64,000 bases of DNA, taken from contig NZ_KB899386.1 of the NCBI RefSeq assembly GCF_000378185.1, forward strand, positions 1 to 64,000, read 5' to 3'. Positions 55,279 through 63,999 of the stretch are shown in pieces. Under the pieces are notes generated by a model. The model was given only the letters and a program-made list of their open reading frames with translations. It was not told where the DNA came from and did not search any database. The position numbers and the translations under genes were made by a program. Position 1 is the stretch's first letter. Each line of letters starts with the position of its first letter. This DNA is from Salinimonas chungwhensis DSM 16280 (lineage in GTDB: Bacteria; Pseudomonadota; Gammaproteobacteria; Enterobacterales; Alteromonadaceae).

Positions 55279-55376
55279 AGCGCGTACTCCATAATTCGTG
55301 CAGGCAGTAAAAATACTGGCTCAGTGTACTGGCATCTGAGCGGTTAGTCAGCAAAAAACGAGGCTGATAGTCCGCG

Positions 55377-56231
55377 TTAGCGACGGAGGATCTTTTCTAA
55401 CGCCTGATAGCCCTGAGTAATGGTGGCAAGTTTATCCTGTGTTTGGTCGCGTTCTACAAACTGATGTTCTACACCAGCCTGTTGAGCATGATCAAAAATT
55501 TCTGCAAAGTCGATGATGCCGGTTCCTACGTCAGCGAAGTTGCCTTGCTTATCCATGTCTTTTACATGAAAGAGTTTAAAACGACCGGGATGTTGCTTAA
55601 ACAGAGTTAGCGGGTCATGCCGCGCCTTCACAACCCAGTATAGGTCCAGCTCAAAACTGACATTGTTGGCATCAGTATTATTGAGCAGCACATCGAAAGG
55701 AATCTCACCATCGGTTTTGTTAAATTCAAAGTCGTGATTGTGGTAGGCCAGAGTAATATTTTCTTTCCTGCAGGCTTCTCCCCAACGCTGCATATTTTCC
55801 GCGAGCTGTTTATATACATCAATAGATGGGCCGCGCTGCTCGGGTGTCAGATAGGGGATGACAACATACTTATGCCCCAACTGTTTGGCAGTATCGATAA
55901 CCTGATTAACACTTTTTTGAAAGTCGGTCAGTGGCATATGCGCAGAAGGGGCACTTATACCTTCTTCTTTTAGCAGTGTGCTTATCGTTTTTGCTGAATG
56001 GCCAAAATAACCAGCAAACTCGACCTCTTTATAACCCACGCCGGCCACCAACTTTAATGTGCCAGGTACGCTAACCGTCATCCACTCACGTAATGTGTAG
56101 AGCTGTAATCCTGCCTGAGCCTTTGTCGCAGCGGCGAAGCTGAGTGATAGTGGCATTGCGGTCAAGGCAGCAGCTGCAGAGCTTAGCTTTAAAAAGCGTC
56201 GGCGCGTGAGGGCGGAAATCTGGTTACTCAT
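55377..56231 (-). CDS. Tat-exported sugar phosphate isomerase/epimerase-like TIM-barrel protein
   Basis: The 284-residue protein has a Tat signal (LTRRRFLKLSSAAAALTA, about residues 9-26) cut after SFAAA. The rest is an AP-endonuclease/xylose-isomerase-type TIM barrel: LQLYTLREWM, a YKEVEFAGY strand, LAYHNHDFEFN with metal-binding residues, and FELDLYWVVKA and HVKDMDKQGNF. Such exported proteins often accompany sugar-oxidising or glycan-utilising loci, but no substrate is known. Its start overlaps the stop of a LacI remnant (ATGA), suggesting that it once was translated together with that regulator. Confidence 0.85.
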   Translation of the reverse strand: MSNQISALTRRRFLKLSSAAAALTAMPLSLSFAAATKAQAGLQLYTLREWMTVSVPGTLKLVAGVGYKEVEFAGYFGHSAKTISTLLKEEGISAPSAHMPLTDFQKSVNQVIDTAKQLGHKYVVIPYLTPEQRGPSIDVYKQLAENMQRWGEACRKENITLAYHNHDFEFNKTDGEIPFDVLLNNTDANNVSFELDLYWVVKARHDPLTLFKQHPGRFKLFHVKDMDKQGNFADVGTGIIDFAEIFDHAQQAGVEHQFVERDQTQDKLATITQGYQALEKILRR

Positions 56232-56490
56232 AAGTTTCTCCTGAATATCGAGGTCTCATAGGGGGCCGGGCCGGTACTACTTCGTATAACAAGCTCATAG
56301 GGCATAATAACGCGAGGTGCTTTTTTTTATTTTGCCATTAAGAACATCTACCAATAGTGACACCGCAGTACGGCCGAATTCTTCGGCGGGTTGTGCAATG
56401 GTCGTAAGCGGAGGGTCCGTAAAGGCCGAAAAAGCTATGTCATCAAAACCAGCCTCAGTGATAATGGCGCAATAGAAGGTAAGCCTGTTA
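56228..56490 (-). pseudogene. LacI-family regulator, C-terminal remnant
   Basis: The minus strand reads the C-terminal effector domain of a LacI regulator: AIITEAGFDDIAFSAFTDPP, LTTIAQPAEEFGRTAVSLLV, then after a frameshift in the A8 run (plus strand T8 near 56322-56329) RVIMPYELVIRSSTGPAPYE. The DNA-binding half is missing; upstream of about 56490 no LacI sequence is found. Its stop overlaps the next gene's ATG. It seems a truncated remnant of a regulator for the isomerase-like gene. Confidence 0.75.
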
Positions 56491-56627
56491 GCTAATTGTC
56501 AGTAAATACCTCATCCGGCGACTGTGGTATGAACCTTCGCGGGTTTTTTGTATCCGCGGGAAAGTTTGCTTCTTGGTCGTTGTTCTATCTGGTAGGCTAG
56601 CGGCTTTTTGCCGGAGAGTCTTAAGGT

Positions 56628-57518
56628 ATGGTAGGTGAAATTGCAGCGCTAACCGTTGCATTGTGCTGGGCGATTGCAGCAAGAATGTTCAGGGTACTGG
56701 GCGCATCATTTTCGCCGCTGTCGCTGAACCTCTGGAAGGGCGTTGTTGCAATTGTGCTGTTGGTAACAGTAACTCAACTATTTCTACCGCCGGTTACGTT
56801 ACCTGTCAGCGCGTACGCATGGCTGCTATTTAGCGGTATTGTTGGTATCGGTATTGGCGATACCTGTTTCTTTCAGGCTCTTAATAGAATTGGTGATACC
56901 CAGTCGGTGCTCATCACAGAAACCCTGGCGCCCATCTTCACCGCTTTACTGGCAATGGCGTGGATAGCTGAATGGCTGACATGGCAACAGTGGTTGGGAA
57001 TTGCGCTGGTGTTGATAAGTGTAGATATGGTGGTCAAGGTAAAGCGTCGTGCGGAGCTTCATTTGTTTGCGCCATCGGGCTACCTGTTCGCGGCTGCAGC
57101 AGCACTTTGTCAGGCGGTGGGTGCGGTGATCAGCCGTGACATACTGACCAGCTACACCATAGATGCGTTTAATGCCAGCCTGGTGCGCCTTGTGGGTGGC
57201 CTGGCTATTATTGTGGTCTTGATGGTGGTATTGCGTAAATCATGGCTGCCCAAAAGTGACAAACCACTGCAAATGTGGAAAACCTTTGCCATGGCCACCA
57301 TTCTGGGCACAGCGGCAGCGCTGTACTTACAAATGGTGGCATTTGCCAATGCTAAGGCTGGTGTGGTGCAAACGCTCATTGCGACGTCGGCCGTAATGTC
57401 ACTGGCAGTGGCCTGGGTGCTGGGTGAGCGGGCCAATAGAGGTACTGTGTTCTGGTCGTTTGCCGCTTTGGCTGGCGTCGCGGTGCTGGTAGCCGCCGGT
57501 CATTTCGCTGCCCATTAA
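56628..57518 (+). CDS. EamA/DMT-family transporter
   Basis: The 296-residue protein has ten hydrophobic segments in two EamA repeats (DMT superfamily, RhaT-like or YdcZ-like), with a duplicated motif around VLITETLAPIFTALLAMAWIAEW in the first half and VVQTLIATSAVMSLAVAWVLGE in the second. Such permeases export or import metabolites; the substrate is unknown. The start ATG 56628 has a weak TAAGGT RBS. It is followed by the ribosomal protein operon on the same strand but with its own promoter in between. Confidence 0.85.
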   Translation: MVGEIAALTVALCWAIAARMFRVLGASFSPLSLNLWKGVVAIVLLVTVTQLFLPPVTLPVSAYAWLLFSGIVGIGIGDTCFFQALNRIGDTQSVLITETLAPIFTALLAMAWIAEWLTWQQWLGIALVLISVDMVVKVKRRAELHLFAPSGYLFAAAAALCQAVGAVISRDILTSYTIDAFNASLVRLVGGLAIIVVLMVVLRKSWLPKSDKPLQMWKTFAMATILGTAAALYLQMVAFANAKAGVVQTLIATSAVMSLAVAWVLGERANRGTVFWSFAALAGVAVLVAAGHFAAH

Positions 57519-57539
57519 ACTATCAGGGCTGATTAGTGC

Positions 57540-57568
57540 TTGTGCAGGGTGTTCAGAATCTGTATACT
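57540..57568 (+). promoter_or_regulatory. Predicted sigma70 promoter of rpsF-rpsR-rplI
   Basis: TTGTGC (-35), a 17-bp spacer and TATACT (-10) lie about 85 bp upstream of rpsF. Confidence 0.7.
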
Positions 57569-57601
57569 GCGCGCCCTTACAGCTAAACCAACTAGTTCCT
57601 T

Positions 57602-57631
57602 GCCTCCAACAGCTGGCTGTACTGACGAGGC
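57602..57631 (+). promoter_or_regulatory. Leader hairpin upstream of rpsF, possible S6:S18 autoregulatory site
   Basis: GCCTC/GAGGC encloses an inner ACAG/CTGT stem. S6:S18 complexes are known to repress their own mRNA through leader structures in many bacteria; whether this stem is that motif cannot be decided here. Confidence 0.35.
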
Positions 57632-57651
57632 TACAACCGTAAGGAGCAATA

Positions 57652-58053
57652 ATGCGTCATTACGAAATCGTTTTTATGGTTCACCCAGATCAGAGTGAAC
57701 AAGTACCTGGTATGATCGAGCGTTATACCACAATCCTTAAGCAAGACGGTGGTCAGATTCACCGTATGGAAGACTGGGGTCGTCGTCAACTGGCTTACCC
57801 AATCGAGAAGCTGCACAAAGCCCACTATGTTCTGGTCAACGCAGAAGCAACTGCTGAAGCTGTTGAAGAACTGGAAAATGCGTTCCGCTTCAACGATGTT
57901 ATCCTGCGAAATCTGGTTATGCGCACTAAGAACGCTGTGACTGAGCCTTCTCCTATGATGAAAGAAGAGCCACGTCGTGAGCGTCGCGAAGATTCTGCAC
58001 CTCGTACAGAGCGTACAGATAAGAATACAGAAACCACCGAAGATAACGCGTAA
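57652..58053 (+). CDS. rpsF: 30S ribosomal protein S6
   Basis: The 133-residue protein matches S6: [22 protein letters not shown] at the N-terminus (alpha/beta core to about residue 100) and an acidic-basic disordered tail (about 105-133) with repeated ERR/DS residues. S6 pairs with S18 on the 30S platform. A strong RBS (AAGGAG) precedes ATG 57652. It is the first gene of rpsF-rpsR-rplI; only 11 bp separate it from rpsR, so no priB gene lies between them as it does in E. coli. Confidence 0.97.
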   Translation: MRHYEIVFMVHPDQSEQVPGMIERYTTILKQDGGQIHRMEDWGRRQLAYPIEKLHKAHYVLVNAEATAEAVEELENAFRFNDVILRNLVMRTKNAVTEPSPMMKEEPRRERREDSAPRTERTDKNTETTEDNA

Positions 58054-58064
58054 GGAGTATAACC

Positions 58065-58292
58065 ATGGCTCGTTTTTTCAGACGTCGTAAGTTCTGCCGT
58101 TTTACAGCAGAAGGTGTAACTGAAATCGATTATAAAGATATCGCTACGCTGAAGAACTACATCACAGAAAGCGGTAAGATCGTCCCTAGCCGTATCACAG
58201 GTACAAGCGCGAAGTATCAGCGTCAGCTGTCTTCAGCAATAAAGCGTGCACGTTTTCTTGCACTGCTTCCGTACACTGATTCTCACAAGTAA
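58065..58292 (+). CDS. rpsR: 30S ribosomal protein S18
   Basis: The 75-residue protein begins [17 protein letters not shown] and includes [27 protein letters not shown] and a basic C-terminal [16 protein letters not shown] segment, the full S18. It binds S6 and 16S rRNA in the small-subunit platform. RBS AAGGAG lies 9 bp before ATG. It is in operon with rpsF and rplI. Confidence 0.97.
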   Translation: MARFFRRRKFCRFTAEGVTEIDYKDIATLKNYITESGKIVPSRITGTSAKYQRQLSSAIKRARFLALLPYTDSHK

Positions 58293-58317
58293 TTTGGCGA
58301 AATAAGGGGTAGCTAAG

Positions 58318-58770
58318 ATGGATGTCATCCTACTGGATAAAATCGCCAACCTTGGTGGTCTGGGCGACAAAGTTAATGTTAAGTCTGGTTTTGCACGTAA
58401 CTTCCTTTTCCCTCAGGGTAAAGCAGTTCCTGCAACTAAAGACAATGTAGAAAAGTTTGAAGCACGTCGTGCTGAGCTGGAAGCGAAAATCGCAGAAGAT
58501 TTGGCTAACGCACAGGCTCGCGCTGAAAAACTGGACGCGCTGGAAGAAGTTACCATCGCAGCACCTGCTGGTGATGAAGGTAAACTTTTCGGTTCTGTAG
58601 GTACACGAGATATCGCCGAAGCAATTACTGCAGCTGGCGTGGAAGTTACCAAATCAGAAGTTCGTCTGCCTACCGGTACATTACGTGATACCGGCGAATA
58701 TGACATTGATGTGCAACTGCACTCTGATGTCGCAACAACAGTTAAAGTTGTTATCATCGCTGAAGCGTAA
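58318..58770 (+). CDS. rplI: 50S ribosomal protein L9
   Basis: The 150-residue protein has the two-domain L9 shape: an N-terminal domain [32 protein letters not shown] (about 1-40), a long connecting helix ([23 protein letters not shown]) and a C-terminal domain ([16 protein letters not shown]). It binds 23S rRNA at the base of the L1 stalk. It is the last gene of the operon and has a clean terminator 26 bp after its stop. Confidence 0.97.
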   Translation: MDVILLDKIANLGGLGDKVNVKSGFARNFLFPQGKAVPATKDNVEKFEARRAELEAKIAEDLANAQARAEKLDALEEVTIAAPAGDEGKLFGSVGTRDIAEAITAAGVEVTKSEVRLPTGTLRDTGEYDIDVQLHSDVATTVKVVIIAEA

Positions 58771-58796
58771 GCACCGACACACGCTTATAAATAAAA

Positions 58797-58820
58797 GCCG
58801 CAGTTTTCTGCGGCTTTTTT
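58797..58820. terminator. Intrinsic terminator after rplI
   Basis: GCCGCAG-TTTT-CTGCGGC stem followed by T6; the upstream A-run also lets it serve the convergent MOSC gene. Confidence 0.9.
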
Positions 58821-58827
58821 GTTTGTG

Positions 58828-59451
58828 TCAGCGCGCATGTTTTATACATTTATTTCGCCACTCATCATCAAGTACCGATAGTTGCGCATAGCGAGCAGCT
58901 TCCTGCTTTCCCTGCTCGGTATACAAACAACGCATCAACCCACTAATAGTGACAGTCTCTTCAACACGTTCAAGCAGTGTGACATCATCATGCTGTACCA
59001 GCGGACCAGGTTCCAGAACACGAAAATACCAGCCGGTTATGCCTTTTTGACCGACAAATCTGTCTAAATTCTTTATCCCAAAGCGATGAGATATCTTGTT
59101 ACAGGGGGCCCGCGGCGCTGACACCTGCACGGTAATCTTGCCCATGCGATAAATGTCGCCTATACAAACATTTTCATCGTGCATTCCCTTTATCAGCAGG
59201 TTTTCTCCAATGGTGCCTGGCTCAAAGTTTGTGTCAGGATAAGCTTGCGATAACGCTTGGTAGCCTTCAAAACTGTATTGGTGGAGCACTTTTTCTGATC
59301 CCCCGTGCAGCTTTTTATTGCCTTGCTCATCTTCAAGACTGCCGCTTGTATGCACCGTTAGTTGAGGCACCGGCGTCTTGATTATTGAACTTGGTGATCC
59401 TCTGGGACCAAAAGGCTGTGGCTTTGCTGCGTAAAGTGCGTAAATATTCAT
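58828..59451 (-). CDS. MOSC-domain protein (YiiM-like)
   Basis: The 207-residue protein is a stand-alone MOSC protein similar to YiiM, with KLHGGSEKVLHQY, EPGTIGENLLIKGM and the MOSC cysteine region VSAPRAPCNKISHRFG (about residue 117). YiiM-type proteins handle molybdenum cofactor sulfur and help detoxify N-hydroxylated compounds such as 6-hydroxylaminopurine. A winged C-terminal region follows (RVEETVTISGLMRCLY). Its expression seems independent; it converges with rplI and shares the terminator region. Confidence 0.88.
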   Translation of the reverse strand: MNIYALYAAKPQPFGPRGSPSSIIKTPVPQLTVHTSGSLEDEQGNKKLHGGSEKVLHQYSFEGYQALSQAYPDTNFEPGTIGENLLIKGMHDENVCIGDIYRMGKITVQVSAPRAPCNKISHRFGIKNLDRFVGQKGITGWYFRVLEPGPLVQHDDVTLLERVEETVTISGLMRCLYTEQGKQEAARYAQLSVLDDEWRNKCIKHAR

Positions 59452-59594
59452 CCTGGCTGTCCTGTTTGTCTGATATTGCTCATTATGCGTTATTTAAGCA
59501 GAAAAAAAATATTCACATTTAAACCTTCGGCCAACCTATCGCAACTAATCTTTTAAATCGTTGTTTAATGAGTTAACCGGCAGAGCGAGATGAC

Positions 59595-60176
59595 ATGGAA
59601 ATGTGCAAGGCGGCTATCAACGACGCGCAGATAACGCCAACACCTCATACAGAGAGACAAATTATAGAAGCTGCACAGAGAGGAGATAAGCAAGCCTATC
59701 GGCAGTTATATCGCCTGCACACAGGTAAAGTCTTTGCACTTTGCTATCGGCTGACCGCTGATCGTGGTATGGCAGAAGATGCCACCCAGGAAGTTTTCAT
59801 ACAGCTGTGGCAAAAATTGAACAACTTTTCGGGGCAAAGCAAATTCAGCACGTGGTTACACAGTGTCACGGCAAACATCACTCTAAGTTATATGCGAAAA
59901 CAAAAAAGCTGGTTTAGGCGAATGGTCAATTTCGAGGAGAGTGCGGCGATGCAAGATGTTTCGCCGCGCTGCACATCGGAGATAGATTTGGAAGCCTTGA
60001 TTTTAAGGCTGCCAGAGCGCGCCAGAGTCGTGTTTGTTTTACACGCTATTGAAGGTTATCGGCACGAGGAAATTGGCCAGATGATGAAGATGGCTGCCGG
60101 TACCAGTAAAGCGCAATTTCACCGGGCAAAGCAGCTTTTGAAGGTATGGATGGGGTATGACGATGAAGCCATTTGA
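59595..60176 (+). CDS. ECF-type RNA polymerase sigma factor
   Basis: The 193-residue sigma factor has region 2 (AYRQLYRLHTGKVFALCYRL and DATQEVFIQLWQKL) and region 4 (ALILRLPERARVVFVLHAIEGYRHEEIGQMM) with its helix-turn-helix. It starts at ATG 59595. It overlaps the next gene by 20 bp. The partner gene product is a small membrane protein and likely the anti-sigma, and a DUF4097 gene follows, so this resembles an envelope-stress signalling cassette. The signal and targets are unknown. Confidence 0.88.
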   Translation: MEMCKAAINDAQITPTPHTERQIIEAAQRGDKQAYRQLYRLHTGKVFALCYRLTADRGMAEDATQEVFIQLWQKLNNFSGQSKFSTWLHSVTANITLSYMRKQKSWFRRMVNFEESAAMQDVSPRCTSEIDLEALILRLPERARVVFVLHAIEGYRHEEIGQMMKMAAGTSKAQFHRAKQLLKVWMGYDDEAI

Positions 60177-60657
60177 ACAGTATCTGAAACAGAAACTGGA
60201 CGCGTTGCCAACCGAGCGCCAGCCGGAAAACGATCTTTGGCCGGGTATTGATTTAGCGCTGCATGCCGAGAAGCCGCATTCTGCGTTCAGTAAACCACAA
60301 AGATGGTTAGCAAGCGCCGCCGCGCTTATAGTTGCTGTCGGGCTGGGCTGGGTTTTACAGCCACTGTGGCATACCCAAAATGATGTAGCACTGAACGGCG
60401 AGGCGCTGGTCCAGGCGCTCAGTCAGCAACACGAACAAAATAAGACGACTCTACTGGTAAGTTTAAAAGACACACCTGCACTGACGAACAACTGGGAAGA
60501 GCAGTTAACAGAGCTTGAAGAAGCAGCTGAAGCAATCAAAACCGCTCTGAAAGAAGACCCCGATAACACCGCATTACTTCGGATGCTGCAAAGCGTTTAT
60601 CAACAGCAGTTTTTACTGATTGAACGTGTGCACGCACCCAAATGGCAGAAGATTTAA
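60157..60657 (+). CDS. Probable membrane anti-sigma factor
   Basis: The 166-residue protein begins within the end of the sigma-factor gene (ATG 60157, 20-bp overlap). It has an N-terminal cytoplasmic part of about 50 residues (EQYLKQKLDALPTERQPENDLWPGI), one transmembrane helix (about 52-70, WLASAAALIVAVGLGWVL) and a periplasmic helical region rich in Q, E and A. The size, topology and tandem position fit an anti-sigma factor with a short, non-zinc N-terminal domain, although no ZAS cysteine motif is present. The anti-sigma role is inferred from context. Confidence 0.75.
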   Translation: MTMKPFEQYLKQKLDALPTERQPENDLWPGIDLALHAEKPHSAFSKPQRWLASAAALIVAVGLGWVLQPLWHTQNDVALNGEALVQALSQQHEQNKTTLLVSLKDTPALTNNWEEQLTELEEAAEAIKTALKEDPDNTALLRMLQSVYQQQFLLIERVHAPKWQKI

Positions 60658-60675
60658 ACAATAAAGGACCGTACT

Positions 60676-61659
60676 ATGCATTTTTTTACACATTCAGTAA
60701 TTCAGTCTTGGCCTGGCGCCCTTTTGCTAAGTACATTAGTGGCGGTCTCCGGACCAGCTTGGGCAAAACAAAAAATTGACGAAACCATTGAAACGTCAGC
60801 TACACCAAATGTAGAAATAGAGCATATACAGGGTCGGGCAGTTATAAAAACCTGGGATAGAAAAGCAGTTCGAATTACAGGAGAGTTATCAGACCAGACG
60901 ACTGATTTTGAATTTGCAAAAACCAGTACCGGGGTCTCTTTTGATGTGGATACGCCGAGGCGGCATAACAACTGGAGAAACTACGATATAGAAGAGGGGG
61001 ACGCTTTGACAATCTTTGTGCCCGTTAGTAGCAAGCTGGATTATTCAGCCGTTTCTGCCAGTGTCACCCTGTCAGACATTACCAATGAGACAGTGGTCGA
61101 CTTAGTCAATGGTGATATTGAGGCAAACCAGCTTTCAGGTCGGGTAACACTGGAAACAGTAAATGGCGATATTACGATGAAAGCTGTCAGGGGCGAGTTG
61201 ACTGCCGAGACAGTCAACGGAGATATCAAAGGTGACCATAGCGAGGGTAATACCGCGCGTTTGATAACGGTAAATGGAGATATTGACATAGTGACCAACA
61301 GCCCCAGACTTCGAATTGAATCGGTGAATGGCAAAATGGAATTTAAAACCGGCCAAATCAATGGACTTGATGTGGTTACAGTGAACGGTAGCGTACAGGG
61401 CGATATCAGGCTGGCCAGCGACGGCAATGTCGATGTTTCTTCAGTGGGCGGCAAGGTGAAATTACGTTTCCAGCCGGATGTTTCCGCGCGATTCGATATC
61501 CAGGCCCATGCCGGGGGAAGTATTGAAAACCACCTTACCGACCAGCAGGCAACAAACGCTAAATATGGGCCTAACAAGTGGCTTGAGTTTACGACCGGAC
61601 AGGGCAATGCCAGTGTCGAAATTTCTACCGTTCACGGAACTATTATTCTGAATAAATGA
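60676..61659 (+). CDS. Exported DUF4097-type beta-repeat protein
   Basis: The 327-residue protein has an N-terminal signal peptide (cut near PAWA) and a right-handed beta-repeat body with a recurring VNGDI unit: LVNGDIEAN, TVNGDITMK, TVNGDIKGD, TVNGDIDIV and further VNGK and VNGS versions, about 16-20 residues apart. This is typical of DUF4097/bactofilin-like stacked sheets. It is the third gene of the ECF operon, 18 bp after the anti-sigma gene, and so probably acts in the envelope under control of that sigma factor. Function unknown. Confidence 0.8.
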   Translation: MHFFTHSVIQSWPGALLLSTLVAVSGPAWAKQKIDETIETSATPNVEIEHIQGRAVIKTWDRKAVRITGELSDQTTDFEFAKTSTGVSFDVDTPRRHNNWRNYDIEEGDALTIFVPVSSKLDYSAVSASVTLSDITNETVVDLVNGDIEANQLSGRVTLETVNGDITMKAVRGELTAETVNGDIKGDHSEGNTARLITVNGDIDIVTNSPRLRIESVNGKMEFKTGQINGLDVVTVNGSVQGDIRLASDGNVDVSSVGGKVKLRFQPDVSARFDIQAHAGGSIENHLTDQQATNAKYGPNKWLEFTTGQGNASVEISTVHGTIILNK

Positions 61660-61832
61660 TAAACAGTGTCGAAGCGGCGTCACCAAGCCGTTGTACTAGT
61701 TGTAGTAATACGTAAAATATCGCCAGAGAATCTCAGGGTGGCCTTTAAGTTGCATTAATTATCTTAAACACTTCGATAAGAAAGACCCTACCTCAAGATT
61801 CTCGGGGTACGGCAGAAGTATGGAGAATGCTC

Positions 61833-62327
61833 ATGTGGCCTACGCTACACCAATTTTTATCTGGAACACGTTTTAAAGCAGCGCTCATGGCGGCCATGTT
61901 GCTCCTCGGTGCTGTTAGCTGCGCAGTGCGCGAGCCTGATGCTGTTGCCGGCACGTGGGTGATTACCGAAGCGATCGTTCCCGGCCAAAGCTCCTTATCT
62001 ACTGAAGAGGCTGATGCCTGGCTTGGGCAATCATTTCACTATGGTACAGAAAATCTGACACTGGGACGCACATCTTGTGCATCAGCCCACTATGAAGAAA
62101 CTAAGACATCGGCTGCGGAATTTAAGCAGCACTATGATACTGAGCTTAAGGCTTTGAATATTTATGATGACAGCATACAATCAATATCGGTTTCCTGTGA
62201 TGGTCAATCACCAATGCCAGGACAAACGATATTATTATCTGCATCAGGACATACTTACACCGTTTGGGATGGAGTTTTCTTTAAAATGGAAAAAACTGTG
62301 CCACAGACTCAGTCAGCCGTAATATAG
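61833..62327 (+). CDS. Small exported (possibly lipo-) protein, function unknown
   Basis: The start is ATG 61833 with GGAG seven bases upstream (ATG 61827 would be too close). The 164-residue product has a hydrophobic N-terminal segment ending LLLGAVSCAVRE; the Cys in AVSC could be a lipidation site, though A at -3 is not the commonest lipobox residue. Three further cysteines lie in the mature part, and an acidic SLSTEEADAW and DDSIQSISVSC segment give a beta-rich, META- or lipocalin-like impression. No family is assigned. It is separated from the upstream operon by about 170 bp and converges with the diguanylate cyclase gene. Confidence 0.6.
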   Translation: MWPTLHQFLSGTRFKAALMAAMLLLGAVSCAVREPDAVAGTWVITEAIVPGQSSLSTEEADAWLGQSFHYGTENLTLGRTSCASAHYEETKTSAAEFKQHYDTELKALNIYDDSIQSISVSCDGQSPMPGQTILLSASGHTYTVWDGVFFKMEKTVPQTQSAVI

Positions 62328-62331
62328 CGAC

Positions 62332-63999
62332 TTAAACCGGCTGAGAATCACTCTGTGGATTAAACACTGCGCCGATGCTTTGATTACGACCATTATGTTT
62401 GGCACTGTAAAGTAATTTATCACATGCCGAGAGCACCTGAACCACATCCGTTTTATTGTTTACCTCTATCACACCGGCAGAAAACTGGAGTGTACCATCA
62501 GCGCCAAACTCACTTAACGCCTGTCGCTCAAGCAATTGTTTCAGAGCATGAAGTTTTGTCTTGGCGTTTTCCAGCGAAATTTTATCGAGCATCAAAATAA
62601 ACTCTTCTCCGCCATAGCGGCCGAAAATATCGTTATCGCGAAACTGGTATTTACAAAGTCTGGCGAAATGCGTAAGGATCGCGTCACCGGTTTGATGGCC
62701 AAATGTGTCATTGAAGCGCTTGAAGTGGTCGATATCAATAAGTGCTACACAAACCCTATCATCCTGCCGTTTTATGGCGTTTAGTCGCTTTTTCAGTAAA
62801 TCGATGGCGTACCAGCGATTATAAACTCTGGTGAGGTTATCCAACCGGGAAAAGCTCTCCAGTTCACGCTTATGGCGAATGAGCCGCCACAGAAATAAGC
62901 CGGCTATCAGCGCACAGAATGTACTGAAAATGGCCAGCAGTGTAATTCGCTCAGCTTGCTGGCTTTGCAGGGCCAGTTTTTTTTCTACGATTTCAAGTTC
63001 TCTGGCGTTAATCGAGTCATTTACTTCCTTGAGTTCGCGAAAGCTGAAGCTGGAGCCGGGTTGAGGAGACAAAGCCTTAATGGCTTTTTCATATTGGTCC
63101 ATCGCCTTTTTTTGCTCCCCTTTAAGTTCAGATATCCGAGCACTAGCAATAAAAATATCTGCATCAATCAGAGGTCCCGAGGTTAGCGTGGTGGTGGGGG
63201 CCTGGAGCATTTTATTTAAATAAAACTCTGCGAGTTCGACATTTTTTAGTTCAATCTGACTCAACGTAAGTAAAGAATAAAGTCCGTATATAGTAGGGTC
63301 CAGCGACTTACCGGTCTGGTGATATAAGTCCAGTGCATCTTTAGCATACATAAATGTCAGGTCAGGCCGGCCCTTAGCCCGGTAATAGATGGCCGAGTCG
63401 CGTAGCAGCCAAATTCTCGACTCTACTAAGCCGGTTTGTTCCACCAGAGGGCTCATTTCTTTTAGTCTAACAAAAGCCTCATCCAACCGCTCTAATTTGA
63501 TAAGTACAGCCACCTCGCAGCTAAGACCATCTATCTGAACGCTGATATCGTTAGGTAAATAATTTTTATACTTGAGACAAAATTTTAAAGCACCTTCATA
63601 ATCGTTAAGGGAGAATAGAGAGACATACATTTGATAAAAAATAGCCATGAGTGAATAGCTGTAGGTCATGCCTATAGTTTCTACGTGAGCGGCCCTAGGC
63701 GTATAGTTGTTCATTTCAAGAATCGCATTGAAATGTAATTCAGAAGCCTGCAAAGATAAGACAAGTAACGAAGTAGCCCATCCCTCAATCCGGGGCCAGC
63801 TTTTTTCTCTGGCGACATCCTGCACCGCTCTGAAGCGCTTAAACTTTTTTTGAGGAGGCTCATCAGATAACCATGCCATTAACACCTCGCGCTCATAATA
63901 ATACTCGGGATAATCACGGCGTAATGTATCGAGTTCTTCGTCAGACAATGCGTAAAATGTCGGGTCGTTCTCCAGATACAAAAATGTAGATAAGTAAAA
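62332..63999 (-). CDS. Diguanylate cyclase with TPR-like sensor, 5' end cut by window edge
   Basis: The product has a long N-terminal, helical TPR-like part (to about residue 340), one transmembrane helix (AIFSTFCALIAGLFLWRLI, about 355-372) and a GGDEF domain with the active-site GGEEF at about 460 and FGHQTGDAIL. The domain should make cyclic di-GMP from GTP. The frame stays open to the window end, and the upstream residues (FYLSTFLYL) look like the end of a signal or membrane segment, so the real start lies beyond position 64000. The TTG at 63981 is not a credible start. No EAL domain is seen. An RxxD inhibitory site cannot be confirmed. Confidence 0.88.
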   Translation of the reverse strand, partial: FYLSTFLYLENDPTFYALSDEELDTLRRDYPEYYYEREVLMAWLSDEPPQKKFKRFRAVQDVAREKSWPRIEGWATSLLVLSLQASELHFNAILEMNNYTPRAAHVETIGMTYSYSLMAIFYQMYVSLFSLNDYEGALKFCLKYKNYLPNDISVQIDGLSCEVAVLIKLERLDEAFVRLKEMSPLVEQTGLVESRIWLLRDSAIYYRAKGRPDLTFMYAKDALDLYHQTGKSLDPTIYGLYSLLTLSQIELKNVELAEFYLNKMLQAPTTTLTSGPLIDADIFIASARISELKGEQKKAMDQYEKAIKALSPQPGSSFSFRELKEVNDSINARELEIVEKKLALQSQQAERITLLAIFSTFCALIAGLFLWRLIRHKRELESFSRLDNLTRVYNRWYAIDLLKKRLNAIKRQDDRVCVALIDIDHFKRFNDTFGHQTGDAILTHFARLCKYQFRDNDIFGRYGGEEFILMLDKISLENAKTKLHALKQLLERQALSEFGADGTLQFSAGVIEVNNKTDVVQVLSACDKLLYSAKHNGRNQSIGAVFNPQSDSQPV

